Positions 30,405 to 40,389 of a DNA stretch of 44,284 bases are shown here, piece after piece. Positions within the stretch are counted from its first letter, which is position 1. Every line of letters begins with the position of its first letter. The DNA is from Bacteroidaceae bacterium (GTDB taxonomy: Bacteria > Bacteroidota > Bacteroidia > Bacteroidales > Bacteroidaceae). The stretch covers positions 1-44,284 of the forward strand of contig JAFYAT010000053.1 of NCBI GenBank assembly GCA_017540585.1, read 5' to 3'. A program made the translations under genes and the position numbers. The notes beneath the pieces were generated by a model. It was not told the origin of the DNA. It ran no database searches and worked only from the letters and a program-made list of their open reading frames with translations.

Positions 30405-30957
30405 CATGTCATAAACCTGATACTTATCACACACAAAGGATAAGAACACAGCGAAGCGATGTAAAAGTAACAAGTCAACAACCCAACTGCATTATGAATA
30501 ATGAACAATGCTGGATACCTGAGAAATGAAGTCTTCTGAAAAATTTTAGTAACGAGAAACAAAATTTTATTGAAAAACATTTGGAGTTTAGATATTTTTT
30601 TTTGACATTTGCACCAACATTTGAACTACTGAAAAATTCATTTAGTGAAAATATTGATAATTAACACAAGTTTTTAAGTGGTATAGAAATCGAGGAAAGA
30701 CAGAAGACAAAAGGATAGAGACTATTGATGATGGCACACTAATAAGTCGCATCCAAATTCTAATTCTTGATTCTAATCTGTATTCTTACTTTTCCTACTG
30801 CTCGAAAAAATAATATCTAACTAATCAACGTACAAAAACTAAAGAACGAAATTATAAATTAATCATCTCTGCGTGAGGTTTATCTTTACCTAATCCTTTC
30901 GCTCAGTTGTATTAGTCTATATCCTAATTAACAACTAAATAATAAAATAAATCAATT
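30405..30957. other. AT-rich gap without a gene
   Basis: I found no convincing gene, RNA or repeat in these 553 nt. There are several TTTG words at 30590-30623, including AACATTTG and GACATTTG, but none pairs with a -33 element at the right distance. The promoter of the 1204-aa gene probably lies here, with a leader of over 300 nt if it is at these words. Confidence 0.4.
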
Positions 30958-33900
30958 ATGAAGAAATGGTTACTTCTCGTAGCCTCTATTGCTACGAATG
31001 TCGGCGCATTTGCTCAGTGGACTCTCCCTGTTCCTTCTTCTACAGTGGAAATGCCTAAGGATGCAACAAATGCTGCTTACCTTTACAACATTGAAGCAGG
31101 TGGATTCCTTGCTGGTGCAAACGCATGGGGCACACGTGCATCTGTCTCAAAAACTGGTGACAAGGTATATCTTGAGACACCAGACGAAGAATTCTATTCA
31201 CTCAGATGTTATCCTTCAACAAAGAACGCATGGAAATACATCTCAGCAAACAATGACAAAGATAACTGGGTTGATGGAGACACTGGCAATGGTTATCAGG
31301 GAGTTCAGTCATGGTCATTCCAAGAGCATGACGGTTACTACACATTCACAAACAACAACGCTAAAGAACAATACGGTGGTGGAAACTTCGCAATGGTAGA
31401 AATCGTAAATGGTCAAAAGGGAAGGACAGAACTATGGTTCTACGATTCTAATATCACGAACAATGAGGGTGAGCCAATGTTCGATGGTAAGGTTTACGAC
31501 AAGTGGGTATTCATTTCCGAAGAAGTATATGGAGAACTCGCACCAGCAGTTGAATTATACCAGACTTCACAGTACCTCTATGCAGCTATACTCAATGCAA
31601 AGGCTAACGACGAGGCACACGATTACTCTCGTTTCGAAGATGTGTACAAGGCTAAGGCTACAGTTGAGGACATGGATGCAGCTATTGCAAACATCAACGC
31701 ATTCGTAGCACTCAACAATGAAATCAACGAAAAGACACCTGAGTATGAGGGTCGCTGCGACTTCTCTTCTGTTACAGCTGTTTACAACAATCCTGATGCA
31801 ACAACAGAAGAACTTGAAGAAGCAAAGAAGAAGATTACTGAAATCATCACAGAATACGAGCAGACAGTTGCTACATTCGATAATCCAGCAGAGATGGCTA
31901 TCGGTGACGGATCTTCATTTGACCCTTGGACTCGTGAGTTCACAGGAGATGGCACAACAGGCGACCCTGCAACTAACACATGGTCAACAGAGGCTAACGA
32001 TGGTGGTGACGGTACAGATATGCTCACTCCATTCTGTCAGGTATGGACAGGTGCAGGTGGTCTCCTTTCCGACCAGAAGGTTTACCAGAACTTCTATGCA
32101 ACACCAGGTCTCTACGAGCTCATTGTTGACCTTCGTGCTTACAACGAAGCTGGAGCAATAGATCGTTTCAAGGGACTCACGATGTTCTTCGGAAAAGACA
32201 CTATCGACCTTCAGGCACAAGTTGACATGTATGTTAAGAACAACAAGGCTGTTCTTTGGAAGGAAGACTACTTCAAGATTGTGTCAGTAGTAAAAGAAGC
32301 TGGACAGGTTCAGTTCGGATTCAATGTTAAAGATGCAAACTTCAACTGGTTCGCTTTCAAGAACACTTCTCTCAAATTCTACGGAAACGAGGATGCAAGC
32401 AAGAACGCAATCGCTCTTATGCAGGAGTCTATTCCTCCATTCGATCCATTTGAAGGAGAAGCATTACAGTCTCTCAAGGATGACTACAACAATAAGATTA
32501 AGGCATTCGAGGAGGCTACAGACTTCGATGAATACATGAAGTTGCTCGGTGAGATTGCTAATGCAAAGGCTGCCTTAGATGCAAATGTTAAGGCTTACGA
32601 GACTCTCGCTGCGAAAATCGGAAATTGGGAAACGACAAGACAAGAAAAGCAAGGACTTACTGGTGATGAGTGGAATGCTTTCTGGGATTTCATTGATGGC
32701 GAAGATGACATCGAAGGCTACCCAGAAATAAACATTGCAGAAATTTTCAATAATGGTGAACGCCCAATGACAACAGATGAGGTTTACAAACTCATCGACG
32801 AACTTACAGAGAAATTCACTAATGCACTTGCAGGTGCAATCGTTCCTGGTACAGACTGCTCTGACATGCTCACAAATGCATCATTCGGTAATGGATTCAA
32901 CGGATGGAGCGGAAAGAACATCAACGATGGCAGCAAGGTTTACACAGCAGGTGAGTACGGAATGAACAACGTAGAGGTTTTCCAGAATTCAGTTGACTGC
33001 TCACAGACAATCAACAAGGTTCCTAATGGTATCTATTCTCTCACATGTAGAGTTTACGAGCGTCGTGGTGACAATGATCCAGCAAACGTCTTCCTCTTCC
33101 TCAACCAGTTCAAGACTCCTGTACAGCACATCAAGACTGGTGCTATCAATCAGGAAAATGCAGAAAACAAGGTTAACTGCTTCGATACTAAGGATGATGG
33201 CTCTACTGAATATCCAGCAGATAGTCGTTATACAGACGGAGAGGGTGTTACATGGCTCTATCCAAACTCACAGGAAGGTGCATCTTACGCATTCGCTGCA
33301 GGACGCTATGAGCAGAAGGTATATGGTATTATCGACAATGGTAAGTTGAACATCGGTCTTACATCAAACGGCAAGAAGGTTGACTGGGTACTCTGGGCTG
33401 ACTTCAAGCTCGTTTTTGAAGGAAAGACAGAGAAAGCTGTAACAGAAATCCTTGCATCATATCTCGATCAGCTTGATGGCTTGATCAACGACAACCTCCC
33501 ATATTTGTCTCAGGAGGAGAGCGACAAGGCAGACAATATTCTTAAGGTAGCTAATAAAGCATTCCAGGACAAGGATGTCGATGCAATGTTCGACAACATC
33601 ACAATTGTAGCAGCTGAAATCGAAGCTATCAATGCAAGAGTGGCACTTATCCCACTTGCTGACGAAGCTAACACAGCTATTGTGACAGCAAAGAACAACT
33701 TTGAGGAGAAATTAGGAATCTTTGATGAGAATGTTCCTGAGGATGTTAAGAAGGCATACGAAGAGTGGATTGAGTCATACGAGAAAATTGCATACGAAAA
33801 GATGTCAGATGAAGACATCAAGGAATTTGCAGCAAGAGGTCACAAGGTTAGCGATATGATTAATGCTGTTGTAGGTCGTGACAGACTTGCTACTGTATTG

Positions 33901-34572
33901 GCAGACGTTAATTTCGATGAGGCAACAGACGAGGAGCCAATCGATGTAACTCCAGCAATCGAGAACAACAACTTCGAGTATGATGGCAACCCAACTGTTG
34001 AGGGATGGACAATCGTTAAGGGTGGCGATACTGATGCTAAGCCAATCAGCGATGGTACTTACACAGTAAACTTCCCAGAGGGTTATGAGGCAGCAGGTGC
34101 ATACGTATTCAACACTTGGTCTGGTTCTATTCCTGACGGTGGTCTTCCAATCTCTCAGGACATCTACGGACTCCCAGCAGGAACTTACACAGTTAAGGCT
34201 ATCCTCGCAAGTGATGCTAACAACATCGTTACTCTTTACGCTAACAACTTCTCTGAGGACTACAAGATGGAAGGTGACAAGACTCACGCTACATTGGCAG
34301 GATTCAAGTTCTACCTCAGCGAGGAAGAATCATTTAAGTTGACTATCAAGGTTAACTCTGCTTCATGGTACAAGTGTGACTACTTCCAGCTCTTCTACCA
34401 CGGTAAGGCTAACACAACAACTGCTATCAACGAGGTTGCTGCAGAGCCAGCTACAAATGCAGAGCCAGCTGCTATCTACAACATCTCAGGTGTACGTGTT
34501 TCTGCTCTCACTAAGGGCATCAACATCGTCAAGATGGCAGACGGCAAGGTTAAGAAGGTTATCGTAAAGTAA
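30958..34572 (+). CDS. large modular exported protein, three beta-sandwich repeats and sorting-like tail (1204 aa)
   Basis: Signal peptide MKKWLLLVASIATNVGAFAQ. The body alternates helical segments (about 185-310, 480-630, 820-990, FIVAR-like, rich in Ala/Glu/Lys) with three related beta-sandwich modules at about 315-475, 636-815 and 1000-1150. Each module has a strand motif of the form P-x-G-x-Y (YATPGLYELIVDLRAY, VPNGIYSLTCRVYE, LPAGTYTVKAILAS), as in galactose-binding-like carbohydrate-binding domains. The last 50 residues (TTAINEV, IYNISGVRV, GINIVKMADGKVKK) resemble the sorting tail of the upstream amylase. No catalytic motif is seen. It is probably a surface glycan-binding or adhesive protein. 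The specific ligand is unknown; its place between starch and xylan genes does not decide. Confidence 0.75.
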   Translation: MKKWLLLVASIATNVGAFAQWTLPVPSSTVEMPKDATNAAYLYNIEAGGFLAGANAWGTRASVSKTGDKVYLETPDEEFYSLRCYPSTKNAWKYISANNDKDNWVDGDTGNGYQGVQSWSFQEHDGYYTFTNNNAKEQYGGGNFAMVEIVNGQKGRTELWFYDSNITNNEGEPMFDGKVYDKWVFISEEVYGELAPAVELYQTSQYLYAAILNAKANDEAHDYSRFEDVYKAKATVEDMDAAIANINAFVALNNEINEKTPEYEGRCDFSSVTAVYNNPDATTEELEEAKKKITEIITEYEQTVATFDNPAEMAIGDGSSFDPWTREFTGDGTTGDPATNTWSTEANDGGDGTDMLTPFCQVWTGAGGLLSDQKVYQNFYATPGLYELIVDLRAYNEAGAIDRFKGLTMFFGKDTIDLQAQVDMYVKNNKAVLWKEDYFKIVSVVKEAGQVQFGFNVKDANFNWFAFKNTSLKFYGNEDASKNAIALMQESIPPFDPFEGEALQSLKDDYNNKIKAFEEATDFDEYMKLLGEIANAKAALDANVKAYETLAAKIGNWETTRQEKQGLTGDEWNAFWDFIDGEDDIEGYPEINIAEIFNNGERPMTTDEVYKLIDELTEKFTNALAGAIVPGTDCSDMLTNASFGNGFNGWSGKNINDGSKVYTAGEYGMNNVEVFQNSVDCSQTINKVPNGIYSLTCRVYERRGDNDPANVFLFLNQFKTPVQHIKTGAINQENAENKVNCFDTKDDGSTEYPADSRYTDGEGVTWLYPNSQEGASYAFAAGRYEQKVYGIIDNGKLNIGLTSNGKKVDWVLWADFKLVFEGKTEKAVTEILASYLDQLDGLINDNLPYLSQEESDKADNILKVANKAFQDKDVDAMFDNITIVAAEIEAINARVALIPLADEANTAIVTAKNNFEEKLGIFDENVPEDVKKAYEEWIESYEKIAYEKMSDEDIKEFAARGHKVSDMINAVVGRDRLATVLADVNFDEATDEEPIDVTPAIENNNFEYDGNPTVEGWTIVKGGDTDAKPISDGTYTVNFPEGYEAAGAYVFNTWSGSIPDGGLPISQDIYGLPAGTYTVKAILASDANNIVTLYANNFSEDYKMEGDKTHATLAGFKFYLSEEESFKLTIKVNSASWYKCDYFQLFYHGKANTTTAINEVAAEPATNAEPAAIYNISGVRVSALTKGINIVKMADGKVKKVIVK

Positions 34573-34598
34573 TCTGACAACAAACATACGTTATATTC

Positions 34599-34630
34599 AA
34601 GAAGGTGCCACTCATGTGACACCTTCTTTT
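34599..34630 (+). terminator. terminator of the 1204-aa gene
   Basis: AAGAAGGTG/CACCTTCTT stem (34599-34607 with 34620-34628), one internal mismatch, an inner CAC/GTG and a TCAT loop, then TTTTCTTTT. Confidence 0.9.
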
Positions 34631-34677
34631 CTTTTGTGTGGTTCTACAGGAATCCGTATATACAATGATTTTTCTGC

Positions 34678-34909
34678 CCACGAATTACACGAATTTACAC
34701 GAACTTCAAGTTCTCTTATTTGTGTTATTACACTAAGACAACTCGTGTTGTCTGCAAATAACACGAATGCCATCCGGTTTCATGCCGTGTACCAGATTAG
34801 TGTAATTGGCTACGCCGAGCTAAAGGTTCGTAATTGCACGAGCAATTCTTCGTGTAATGAAAACAACAATGAGTTACTAATTTTTAGTGTAAATTCGTGT
34901 AATTCGTGG
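34678..34909. repeat. dispersed element copy A with 23-bp terminal inverted repeats
   Basis: Positions 34678-34700 are the exact reverse complement of 34887-34909. Words of the type ACACGAATT fill the ends. Inside, AGACAAC-TCGT-GTTGTCT (34736-34753) forms a short hairpin. The same element, in opposite orientation and diverged, lies at 40931-41143. The 98-aa frame crossing it is not considered a gene. Confidence 0.9.
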
Positions 34910-34983
34910 TAAAAAAAATTCCAAAACAAAATCAGAAGGACTTTCTTTTTAAACAGTAATGCAGGTTAAACCTTTTACCATGC

Positions 34984-35021
34984 TTTCTGTCTAACTTCCA
35001 AATATAAACTATAGACAGAAA
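34984..35021. promoter_or_regulatory. 10-bp inverted repeat before the GH3 gene
   Basis: TTTCTGTCTA (34984-34993) and TAGACAGAAA (35012-35021) are perfect complements, 18 nt apart, 30 nt before the start codon. Either an operator for a dimeric regulator or a leader hairpin. Confidence 0.55.
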
Positions 35022-35051
35022 AATGATTAACTAACTTGAAACATTTGATAA

Positions 35052-37994
35052 ATGGCTAAGACAAGAATTTACTCCATCTTACTGTGCTCCATGCTTGCTG
35101 TTGCACCTATGGAAGCACAGGTAAAGAACAAGGCAGTCACATTTGACTCATACAAATGGGGCTTCGGAGACATTAACGCTGAGGATGGCACAATATGCCA
35201 TACCTTCACAATGAAGAACAATTCAAAGGAAGAAATCCGTATCACCAAGACAGTACCAAGTTGCGACTGCATACGTGCTTTCTACACTACCGACGCCATC
35301 AAACCAGGTGGCGAGGCTAAGGTTATGATTTCGCTTTCACCTACCAAGGGCGAAGGCAAGACATTCCGCTCTGTAGAATTGCTTGACCAGAACGGAAAAA
35401 CCCTTGGTTCACTCACAGCCTTCGGTAATGTGAAACGTGGTGCAGCATACGATGCAAACCACAAGTATCCTTATCAGGACACTAACCTCACCTATCAGGA
35501 ACGTGTGGAAAACCTTATCTCTTTGCTCACTCCTAAGGAGAAGGTAGGACTGATGATGAACAAATCCGTTAGTATCGACCGTCTCGGCATCCCTTCATAC
35601 AACTGGTGGAACGAGGCTTGCCACGGTGTGCGTCAAGGCGGTTACACTGTCTATCCACAGCCAATAGGTATGGCAGCAGCCTTTGACTCCAAACTTGTAT
35701 ATGATGTATTCTCAACGGTATCAGACGAGGCACGTGCCAACTGGAACCGTTCTGACCATAACATATTCAACGTGCCAATGGGTGTGACCTACTACCCAGG
35801 CAATCCTGAGCTTACATACTGGTGTCCTAACGTGAATATCTTCCGTGACCCTCGCTGGGGACGTGGTCAGGAGACTTGTGGTGAAGACCCATACCTCAAT
35901 GCCGTGCTCGGAGTACAGACGGTACTCGGTATGCAGGGCAACGATGACAGATACTTCAAGACTCATGCATGTGCAAAGCACTATGCCGTACATAGCGGTC
36001 CTGAACCTCTCCGTCATAGCTACAACGCAACAGTATCTATGCGTGACCTTTGGGAGACATACCTTCCTGCCTTCAAGGCTCTCGTGAAGAAAGGTAACGT
36101 GCGTGAGGTGATGTGTGCATACAACAGATACGAAGGCAAGCCTTGTTGTACAAGTGACCGACTACTCGTTGACATTCTCCGTCGTAAGTGGGGTTACGAT
36201 GCAATCGTGCTTACTGACTGCGATGCCATCAACAACTTCTACAACAGAGGACAGCACGAGACACACAAAGACCCTCTGTCTGCATCCGTAGATGCTGTAC
36301 TCAACGGTACAGACCTCGAATGTGGTAAGGTGTTCATGGTACTCACAGAGGCTCTTGACAAGGGTCTCATCAACGAGTCAACTCTTGACGAACACCTCCG
36401 CAAGACTCTCTACGGACGATTTGAACTCGGAATGTTCGACCCAGAAGATATGATTCCTTGGAAAGACCTCAAGCCAGAGGTGATAAGCAGCGAGTCAAAC
36501 AACGACCTCGCAGTACAGGCAGCACGTGAGTCAATGGTTCTGCTCAAGAACAATGGTGTGCTTCCACTCTCAAAGAGTATAAAGACCATTGCCGTTGTAG
36601 GTCCTAACGCTGACGACGTGGAACTGCTCAACGGTAACTATGGCGGTACTCCTACAGACAATCACAAGCACTCACTTCTCGAAGGTATCAAGAAGGCAGT
36701 ACCAGGAGCAAAGGTAATATACAAGAAGGCTTGTGAACTTACAGACGAATACAATACGGTTCACCATCTTGGCGAGTTCAACGATGGTAAGGGTGTGTTC
36801 GTGGAGTTCTACAACAACCGTAACCTTGCTGGCAAGCCAGACGTGACTGGCTACTACGACAAGTTGGAGTTCTCTACTTTCGGCGCATGGGGATTTGCCC
36901 AGGGCATCAACAACGACAGTCTCTCTGTACGTGTAAGCGGTAAGTACAAAGCAACATTCACTGGCGAGATGAAATATACGCTCAATACCGACAACGGTTA
37001 CTTGCTCAAGATAAACGGCGAGGTAGTGGAAGATGCAAAGCCAGAGATGCGTCGTGGCTTCGGTTTCCGTCGTGAGGCAAACTACAAGTCATTCAACGTG
37101 AAGGAAGGTGAGACATACGACGTAGTGATAGAGTACAAGCACGGCAACGGAAACTTTGCCATGCTCCGTGGCGACATCTGTGAGCGTCGTCTCGTTGACT
37201 ACACAGACCTCCAGAAGGAAGTAAAGGATGCTGATGCCATCATCGTCATTGGCGGTATCTCTGCCCGACTCGAGGGTGAAGGCGGTGACAAGGCAGACAT
37301 TGAACTTCCAAAGGTTCAGCAACGTCTCGTAAGGGCTATGCACGCAACAGGCAAGCCTGTGGTCATGGTCAACTGCTCTGGCTCTGCCATCGCATTCGGC
37401 AGCATAGAAGACCAGTATGACGCACTCGTACAAGCATGGTACGCTGGTCAGGGTGGCGCAAAGGCACTTGCCGAGGTTATCTTCGGTGACTATAACCCAT
37501 CAGGAAAGTTGCCAGTCACATTCTACGCTTCGAACAATGACCTCCCAGACTTCCTCGACTACAGCATGGATAACCGCACATACCGCTACTTCCGTGGTAC
37601 CCCACTCTATGCCTTCGGCTATGGTCTCTCATACACCACATTCGAGTATGGCAAGGCAAAGATAAGCAAGACATCCATGAAGGCAGACGGCAAGGTTACT
37701 CTCACTATTCCTGTAAAGAACACAGGAAAACGTGAAGGCGACGAGATAGTACAGGTATATGTCAAGGCACTTGACTACGCCGAAGCGCCTATAAAGTCAC
37801 TCCGTGGATTTGCAAGAGTACACCTTGCACCAGGTGAGACAGGCAATGCCGTTGTCACACTTGATGGTGAAGCATTCGAATACTACGACCCATCAATAGA
37901 TGAACTCTCAACACGTAGCGGACGATACAAGATTCTCTATGGTAGTTCATCACTTGACAAGGACCTCAAGGAGATAGAGTTTACAGTTAAGTAA
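35052..37994 (+). CDS. GH3 glycosidase with N-terminal DUF1573 domain
   Basis: A 980-aa exported enzyme. Signal peptide about 1-23. Residues about 27-130 are a DUF1573-type Ig-like domain (WGFGDINAEDGTICHTFTMKNNS, VPSCDC, IKPGGEAKVMI). The GH3 catalytic barrel follows (about 145-470) with YNWWNEACHGV, RGQETCGEDPYLN and the nucleophile Asp389 in VLTDCDAINN. The alpha/beta sandwich domain is split by a PA14-like insert (about 590-720), and an Fn3-like domain ends the protein. WWNEACHG and TDCDA are typical of Bacteroidales beta-xylosidases, so xylo-oligosaccharides are the likely substrate, but beta-glucosidase activity is possible. The next gene is a GH8, in agreement with xylan use. DUF1573 at the front is unusual for GH3. 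Confidence 0.9.
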   Translation: MAKTRIYSILLCSMLAVAPMEAQVKNKAVTFDSYKWGFGDINAEDGTICHTFTMKNNSKEEIRITKTVPSCDCIRAFYTTDAIKPGGEAKVMISLSPTKGEGKTFRSVELLDQNGKTLGSLTAFGNVKRGAAYDANHKYPYQDTNLTYQERVENLISLLTPKEKVGLMMNKSVSIDRLGIPSYNWWNEACHGVRQGGYTVYPQPIGMAAAFDSKLVYDVFSTVSDEARANWNRSDHNIFNVPMGVTYYPGNPELTYWCPNVNIFRDPRWGRGQETCGEDPYLNAVLGVQTVLGMQGNDDRYFKTHACAKHYAVHSGPEPLRHSYNATVSMRDLWETYLPAFKALVKKGNVREVMCAYNRYEGKPCCTSDRLLVDILRRKWGYDAIVLTDCDAINNFYNRGQHETHKDPLSASVDAVLNGTDLECGKVFMVLTEALDKGLINESTLDEHLRKTLYGRFELGMFDPEDMIPWKDLKPEVISSESNNDLAVQAARESMVLLKNNGVLPLSKSIKTIAVVGPNADDVELLNGNYGGTPTDNHKHSLLEGIKKAVPGAKVIYKKACELTDEYNTVHHLGEFNDGKGVFVEFYNNRNLAGKPDVTGYYDKLEFSTFGAWGFAQGINNDSLSVRVSGKYKATFTGEMKYTLNTDNGYLLKINGEVVEDAKPEMRRGFGFRREANYKSFNVKEGETYDVVIEYKHGNGNFAMLRGDICERRLVDYTDLQKEVKDADAIIVIGGISARLEGEGGDKADIELPKVQQRLVRAMHATGKPVVMVNCSGSAIAFGSIEDQYDALVQAWYAGQGGAKALAEVIFGDYNPSGKLPVTFYASNNDLPDFLDYSMDNRTYRYFRGTPLYAFGYGLSYTTFEYGKAKISKTSMKADGKVTLTIPVKNTGKREGDEIVQVYVKALDYAEAPIKSLRGFARVHLAPGETGNAVVTLDGEAFEYYDPSIDELSTRSGRYKILYGSSSLDKDLKEIEFTVK

Positions 37995-38016
37995 ACACCC
38001 GACTTTTTGACAAATG

Positions 38017-38074
38017 AAAATTTAGGAAATTAAAAGAATAAAGCATAATTTTCTTTTAATTTTCTAAATTTTCG
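38017..38074 (+). terminator. terminator after the GH3 gene
   Basis: 23-bp stem with a single G-U (38017-38039 with 38052-38074), AT-rich, 12-nt loop. It separates the GH3 transcript from the GH8 promoter. Confidence 0.8.
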
Positions 38075-38159
38075 TTACAAAAACAACAAAACACAAAACT
38101 CAATAACATAAAAACAACAAAAATATCACAATCAGACGCGTTAATTCCGATAACGTTTG

Positions 38160-38167
38160 TATATTTG
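38160..38167 (+). promoter_or_regulatory. -7 element of the GH8 gene
   Basis: TATATTTG matches TAnnTTTG. It lies just after the upstream in-frame ATG at 38157, so transcripts would start near 38174, and the gene must start at 38193. No clear -33 element. Confidence 0.55.
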
Positions 38168-38192
38168 TGCTATTCTAACGAACAAGAGAACC

Positions 38193-39485
38193 ATGATCCA
38201 ACCATTAAAAGCAATAGCAGTAGGCATGTCCATGATTATGGCAAGCTCACTAAGCAATGATTGCCCAAACAGCATTATGGCACAGACACCAGTAGCAAAG
38301 CCTGCATACAGATACAAGAACGTATTCCGTGAGGCGGGTCATTCAGAGAAAGAGATTGACAAGAAGTTGAATGCCGTATTCGACTCCTTGTTCTTTGGTG
38401 AGAACCGCATATACTTTGAAGTCGGTGATGACATGGGCTATGTGTCTGACATCAAGAACCATGATGTCCGCACAGAAGGAATGTCATACGGACTCATGAT
38501 TGCCGTACAGTTTGACCGCAAGGACATCTTCGACCGTATATGGCGATGGAGCAAGAAGTACATGCAGAATCAAGAAGGTGCTTACGAGGGCTATTTCCGT
38601 TGGAGTTGCAAGACAGACGGTACATCAAATGCAATGGGACCTGCTTCTGACGGTGAACTGTACTTCATCACCTCCCTACTCTTTGCATCAAACAGATGGG
38701 GCAACGATACAGGCATCAACTACCTTGCAGAGGCACAGCACATTCTCAAGTGTATGGAACCAAGGGAGACAACATTCCCTGCTTTCAGAAACTTCCCTAC
38801 ACGCACAGTAAGAATGTCACTCATAGACGAGAAGACTAAGCTCATTACCTTCGTTCCGGGTTCTAACCATACAGACCCTTCATATCATCTCCCTGCCTTC
38901 TATGAGGTATGGGCACGATATGCACAGGACGGTAAGTCAGACTATTGGATGGAATGTGCCAAGGCTGCACGTGAATACCTCCACAAGAGTATTCATCCAG
39001 AGACGGGTCTCACTCCTGACTACAATAACTATGACGGTACACTCCTGAACTCACGCCAACTTATAGGTGATGCTTTCCGCTACGACTCATGGCGAGTGCC
39101 TATGAACATCGTACTCGATTACACATGGTCAGGTGGCAAGGATGAAGAATGGCAGAGGATGTACGAGAACAAGATACAGAACTTCTTCTACTCACAAGGC
39201 ATAGACACCTTCGTTGACCAGTACAACGTAGATGGTACGACACCAGAGAGGATTCTCGGTGCTGGAGGCTACACTAAGTTACGCCATTCACTCGGAATAG
39301 TATCTACTCTTGCAGCTGCTTCATTGGTATCAACCAACGAGCATCGTATGGAGTTTGTTGACAGAATATGGAATTCATCACATCTCCCATACGCCGATGG
39401 TTACTACGATGCCTACTATGACGGTCTCATGCGACTCTTTGCCATGATGCATCTGTCAGGAAGATATAGGGTCATAGACAAATAG
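38193..39485 (+). CDS. GH8 reducing-end xylose-releasing exo-oligoxylanase type
   Basis: A 430-aa GH8 enzyme from ATG 38193. The (alpha/alpha)6 family signs are clear: VRTEGMSYGLMIAVQFD with the general-acid Glu, FRWSCKTDGTSNAMGPASDGELYFITSLLFA, and FRYDSWRVPMNIVLDY with the catalytic-base region. Spacing and sequence fit the reducing-end xylose-releasing exo-oligoxylanase (Rex) subgroup rather than chitosanases or endoglucanases. The N-terminus (MIQPLKAIAVGMSMIMASSLS...IMAQ) is a possible signal peptide, so the enzyme is probably periplasmic. It shortens xylo-oligosaccharides from the reducing end, complementing the upstream GH3. It has its own promoter element. Confidence 0.88.
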   Translation: MIQPLKAIAVGMSMIMASSLSNDCPNSIMAQTPVAKPAYRYKNVFREAGHSEKEIDKKLNAVFDSLFFGENRIYFEVGDDMGYVSDIKNHDVRTEGMSYGLMIAVQFDRKDIFDRIWRWSKKYMQNQEGAYEGYFRWSCKTDGTSNAMGPASDGELYFITSLLFASNRWGNDTGINYLAEAQHILKCMEPRETTFPAFRNFPTRTVRMSLIDEKTKLITFVPGSNHTDPSYHLPAFYEVWARYAQDGKSDYWMECAKAAREYLHKSIHPETGLTPDYNNYDGTLLNSRQLIGDAFRYDSWRVPMNIVLDYTWSGGKDEEWQRMYENKIQNFFYSQGIDTFVDQYNVDGTTPERILGAGGYTKLRHSLGIVSTLAAASLVSTNEHRMEFVDRIWNSSHLPYADGYYDAYYDGLMRLFAMMHLSGRYRVIDK

Positions 39486-39617
39486 AAAGCGTAAGTCGTA
39501 AGGCAAAGGGCTAAAACGAAACAAGTCAAAAGCGTGATGGTTAAGCCCACAAACTATAAACCATAAACGCTCAACTATCTTCACAAGAACAAGAAAGAAA
39601 CATAACATCCATAACCT

Positions 39618-40193
39618 ATGAGATTATTTCATTTACGTCATTTGACACTCATTTGGGCGATTATAGCATCAATTGCTTTCACAAGCAGTTGTAATAATGA
39701 CTATGGACCCGATAGGAATGTCTATTATGCATATTACACGTTTTCGGACGATATGCTTGACCTCTTTGACATTACTGTCAGCATCATAGATGCAGATTTT
39801 AATACTCTTGTGGAGCAGAATTTCAATACAGCCACGCCTTACGAGTATGACACAGAGAACATGAACAAGTCATTCCTGATTAAATGCAATGCCAAGGACC
39901 GATACAACGTTCTTCTGCTTTGCAGCATGAAAGCAAAGTCAACATACGATGAATTGTTAGTTTCAGGAAGACTATACGAGTTAAGATACGGACACTATAT
40001 TCACAGAATGCAGAATAACGAAACAGACGAAGAAGCAACTCAAATGGTAAAATCATCATGTAAGATAAAATCCATGGAGATTTCCTCCGATGTTCTTAGC
40101 ACTTATGACCGCAAATATGGAATGACCAAACTCGGAAAAATCATGGAAGAACTTGAACATGAATTATCACTCGATTCAAGTTTCAATCAATAA
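39618..40193 (+). CDS. lipoprotein of unknown function (191 aa)
   Basis: Signal peptide with lipobox TSSC (Cys25), followed by NNDYGPD. The mature part (about 165 aa) has no motif I recognise, though it has a beta-rich first half (VYYAYYTFSDDMLDLFDITVSIIDAD) and a helical C-terminal third. It lies alone, 132 nt after the GH8 gene, and ends before a strong terminator. It may be a periplasmic or surface lipoprotein. Any link to the glycosidases is unsupported. Confidence 0.7.
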   Translation: MRLFHLRHLTLIWAIIASIAFTSSCNNDYGPDRNVYYAYYTFSDDMLDLFDITVSIIDADFNTLVEQNFNTATPYEYDTENMNKSFLIKCNAKDRYNVLLLCSMKAKSTYDELLVSGRLYELRYGHYIHRMQNNETDEEATQMVKSSCKIKSMEISSDVLSTYDRKYGMTKLGKIMEELEHELSLDSSFNQ

Positions 40194-40241
40194 AGATGTT
40201 CTCAGATATAAGATATTAGGTCAATCTTCTAATATCCACAC

Positions 40242-40296
40242 AATAAGAAAAAGCCATAGAAACTATGAATGTATAGTTTCTATGGCTTTTCTTATT
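40242..40296 (+). terminator. strong bidirectional terminator
   Basis: 24-bp stem with one bulged A (40242-40266 with 40273-40296), 6-nt loop, with A-rich left and T-rich right flanks. It sits between the convergent lipoprotein and nrdG genes and can serve both. Confidence 0.92.
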
Positions 40297-40389
40297 TATG
40301 CCTCATTCTCCAAAGTTCTATCAGTTTCTTTCGACCTATACGGTCATTCTTTCACAGAGGAAGCTGATGTCAATAGGATTGATTAACAA

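Noticed and set aside
34616-34912. 98-aa open frame, and a 61-aa frame at 41033-41218, sharing an ITLRQxVLSANxTNA stretch
   Set aside because: Both run through the two copies of the inverted-repeat element. The shared residues follow from DNA similarity, first and third codon positions both differ, and neither end is conserved.
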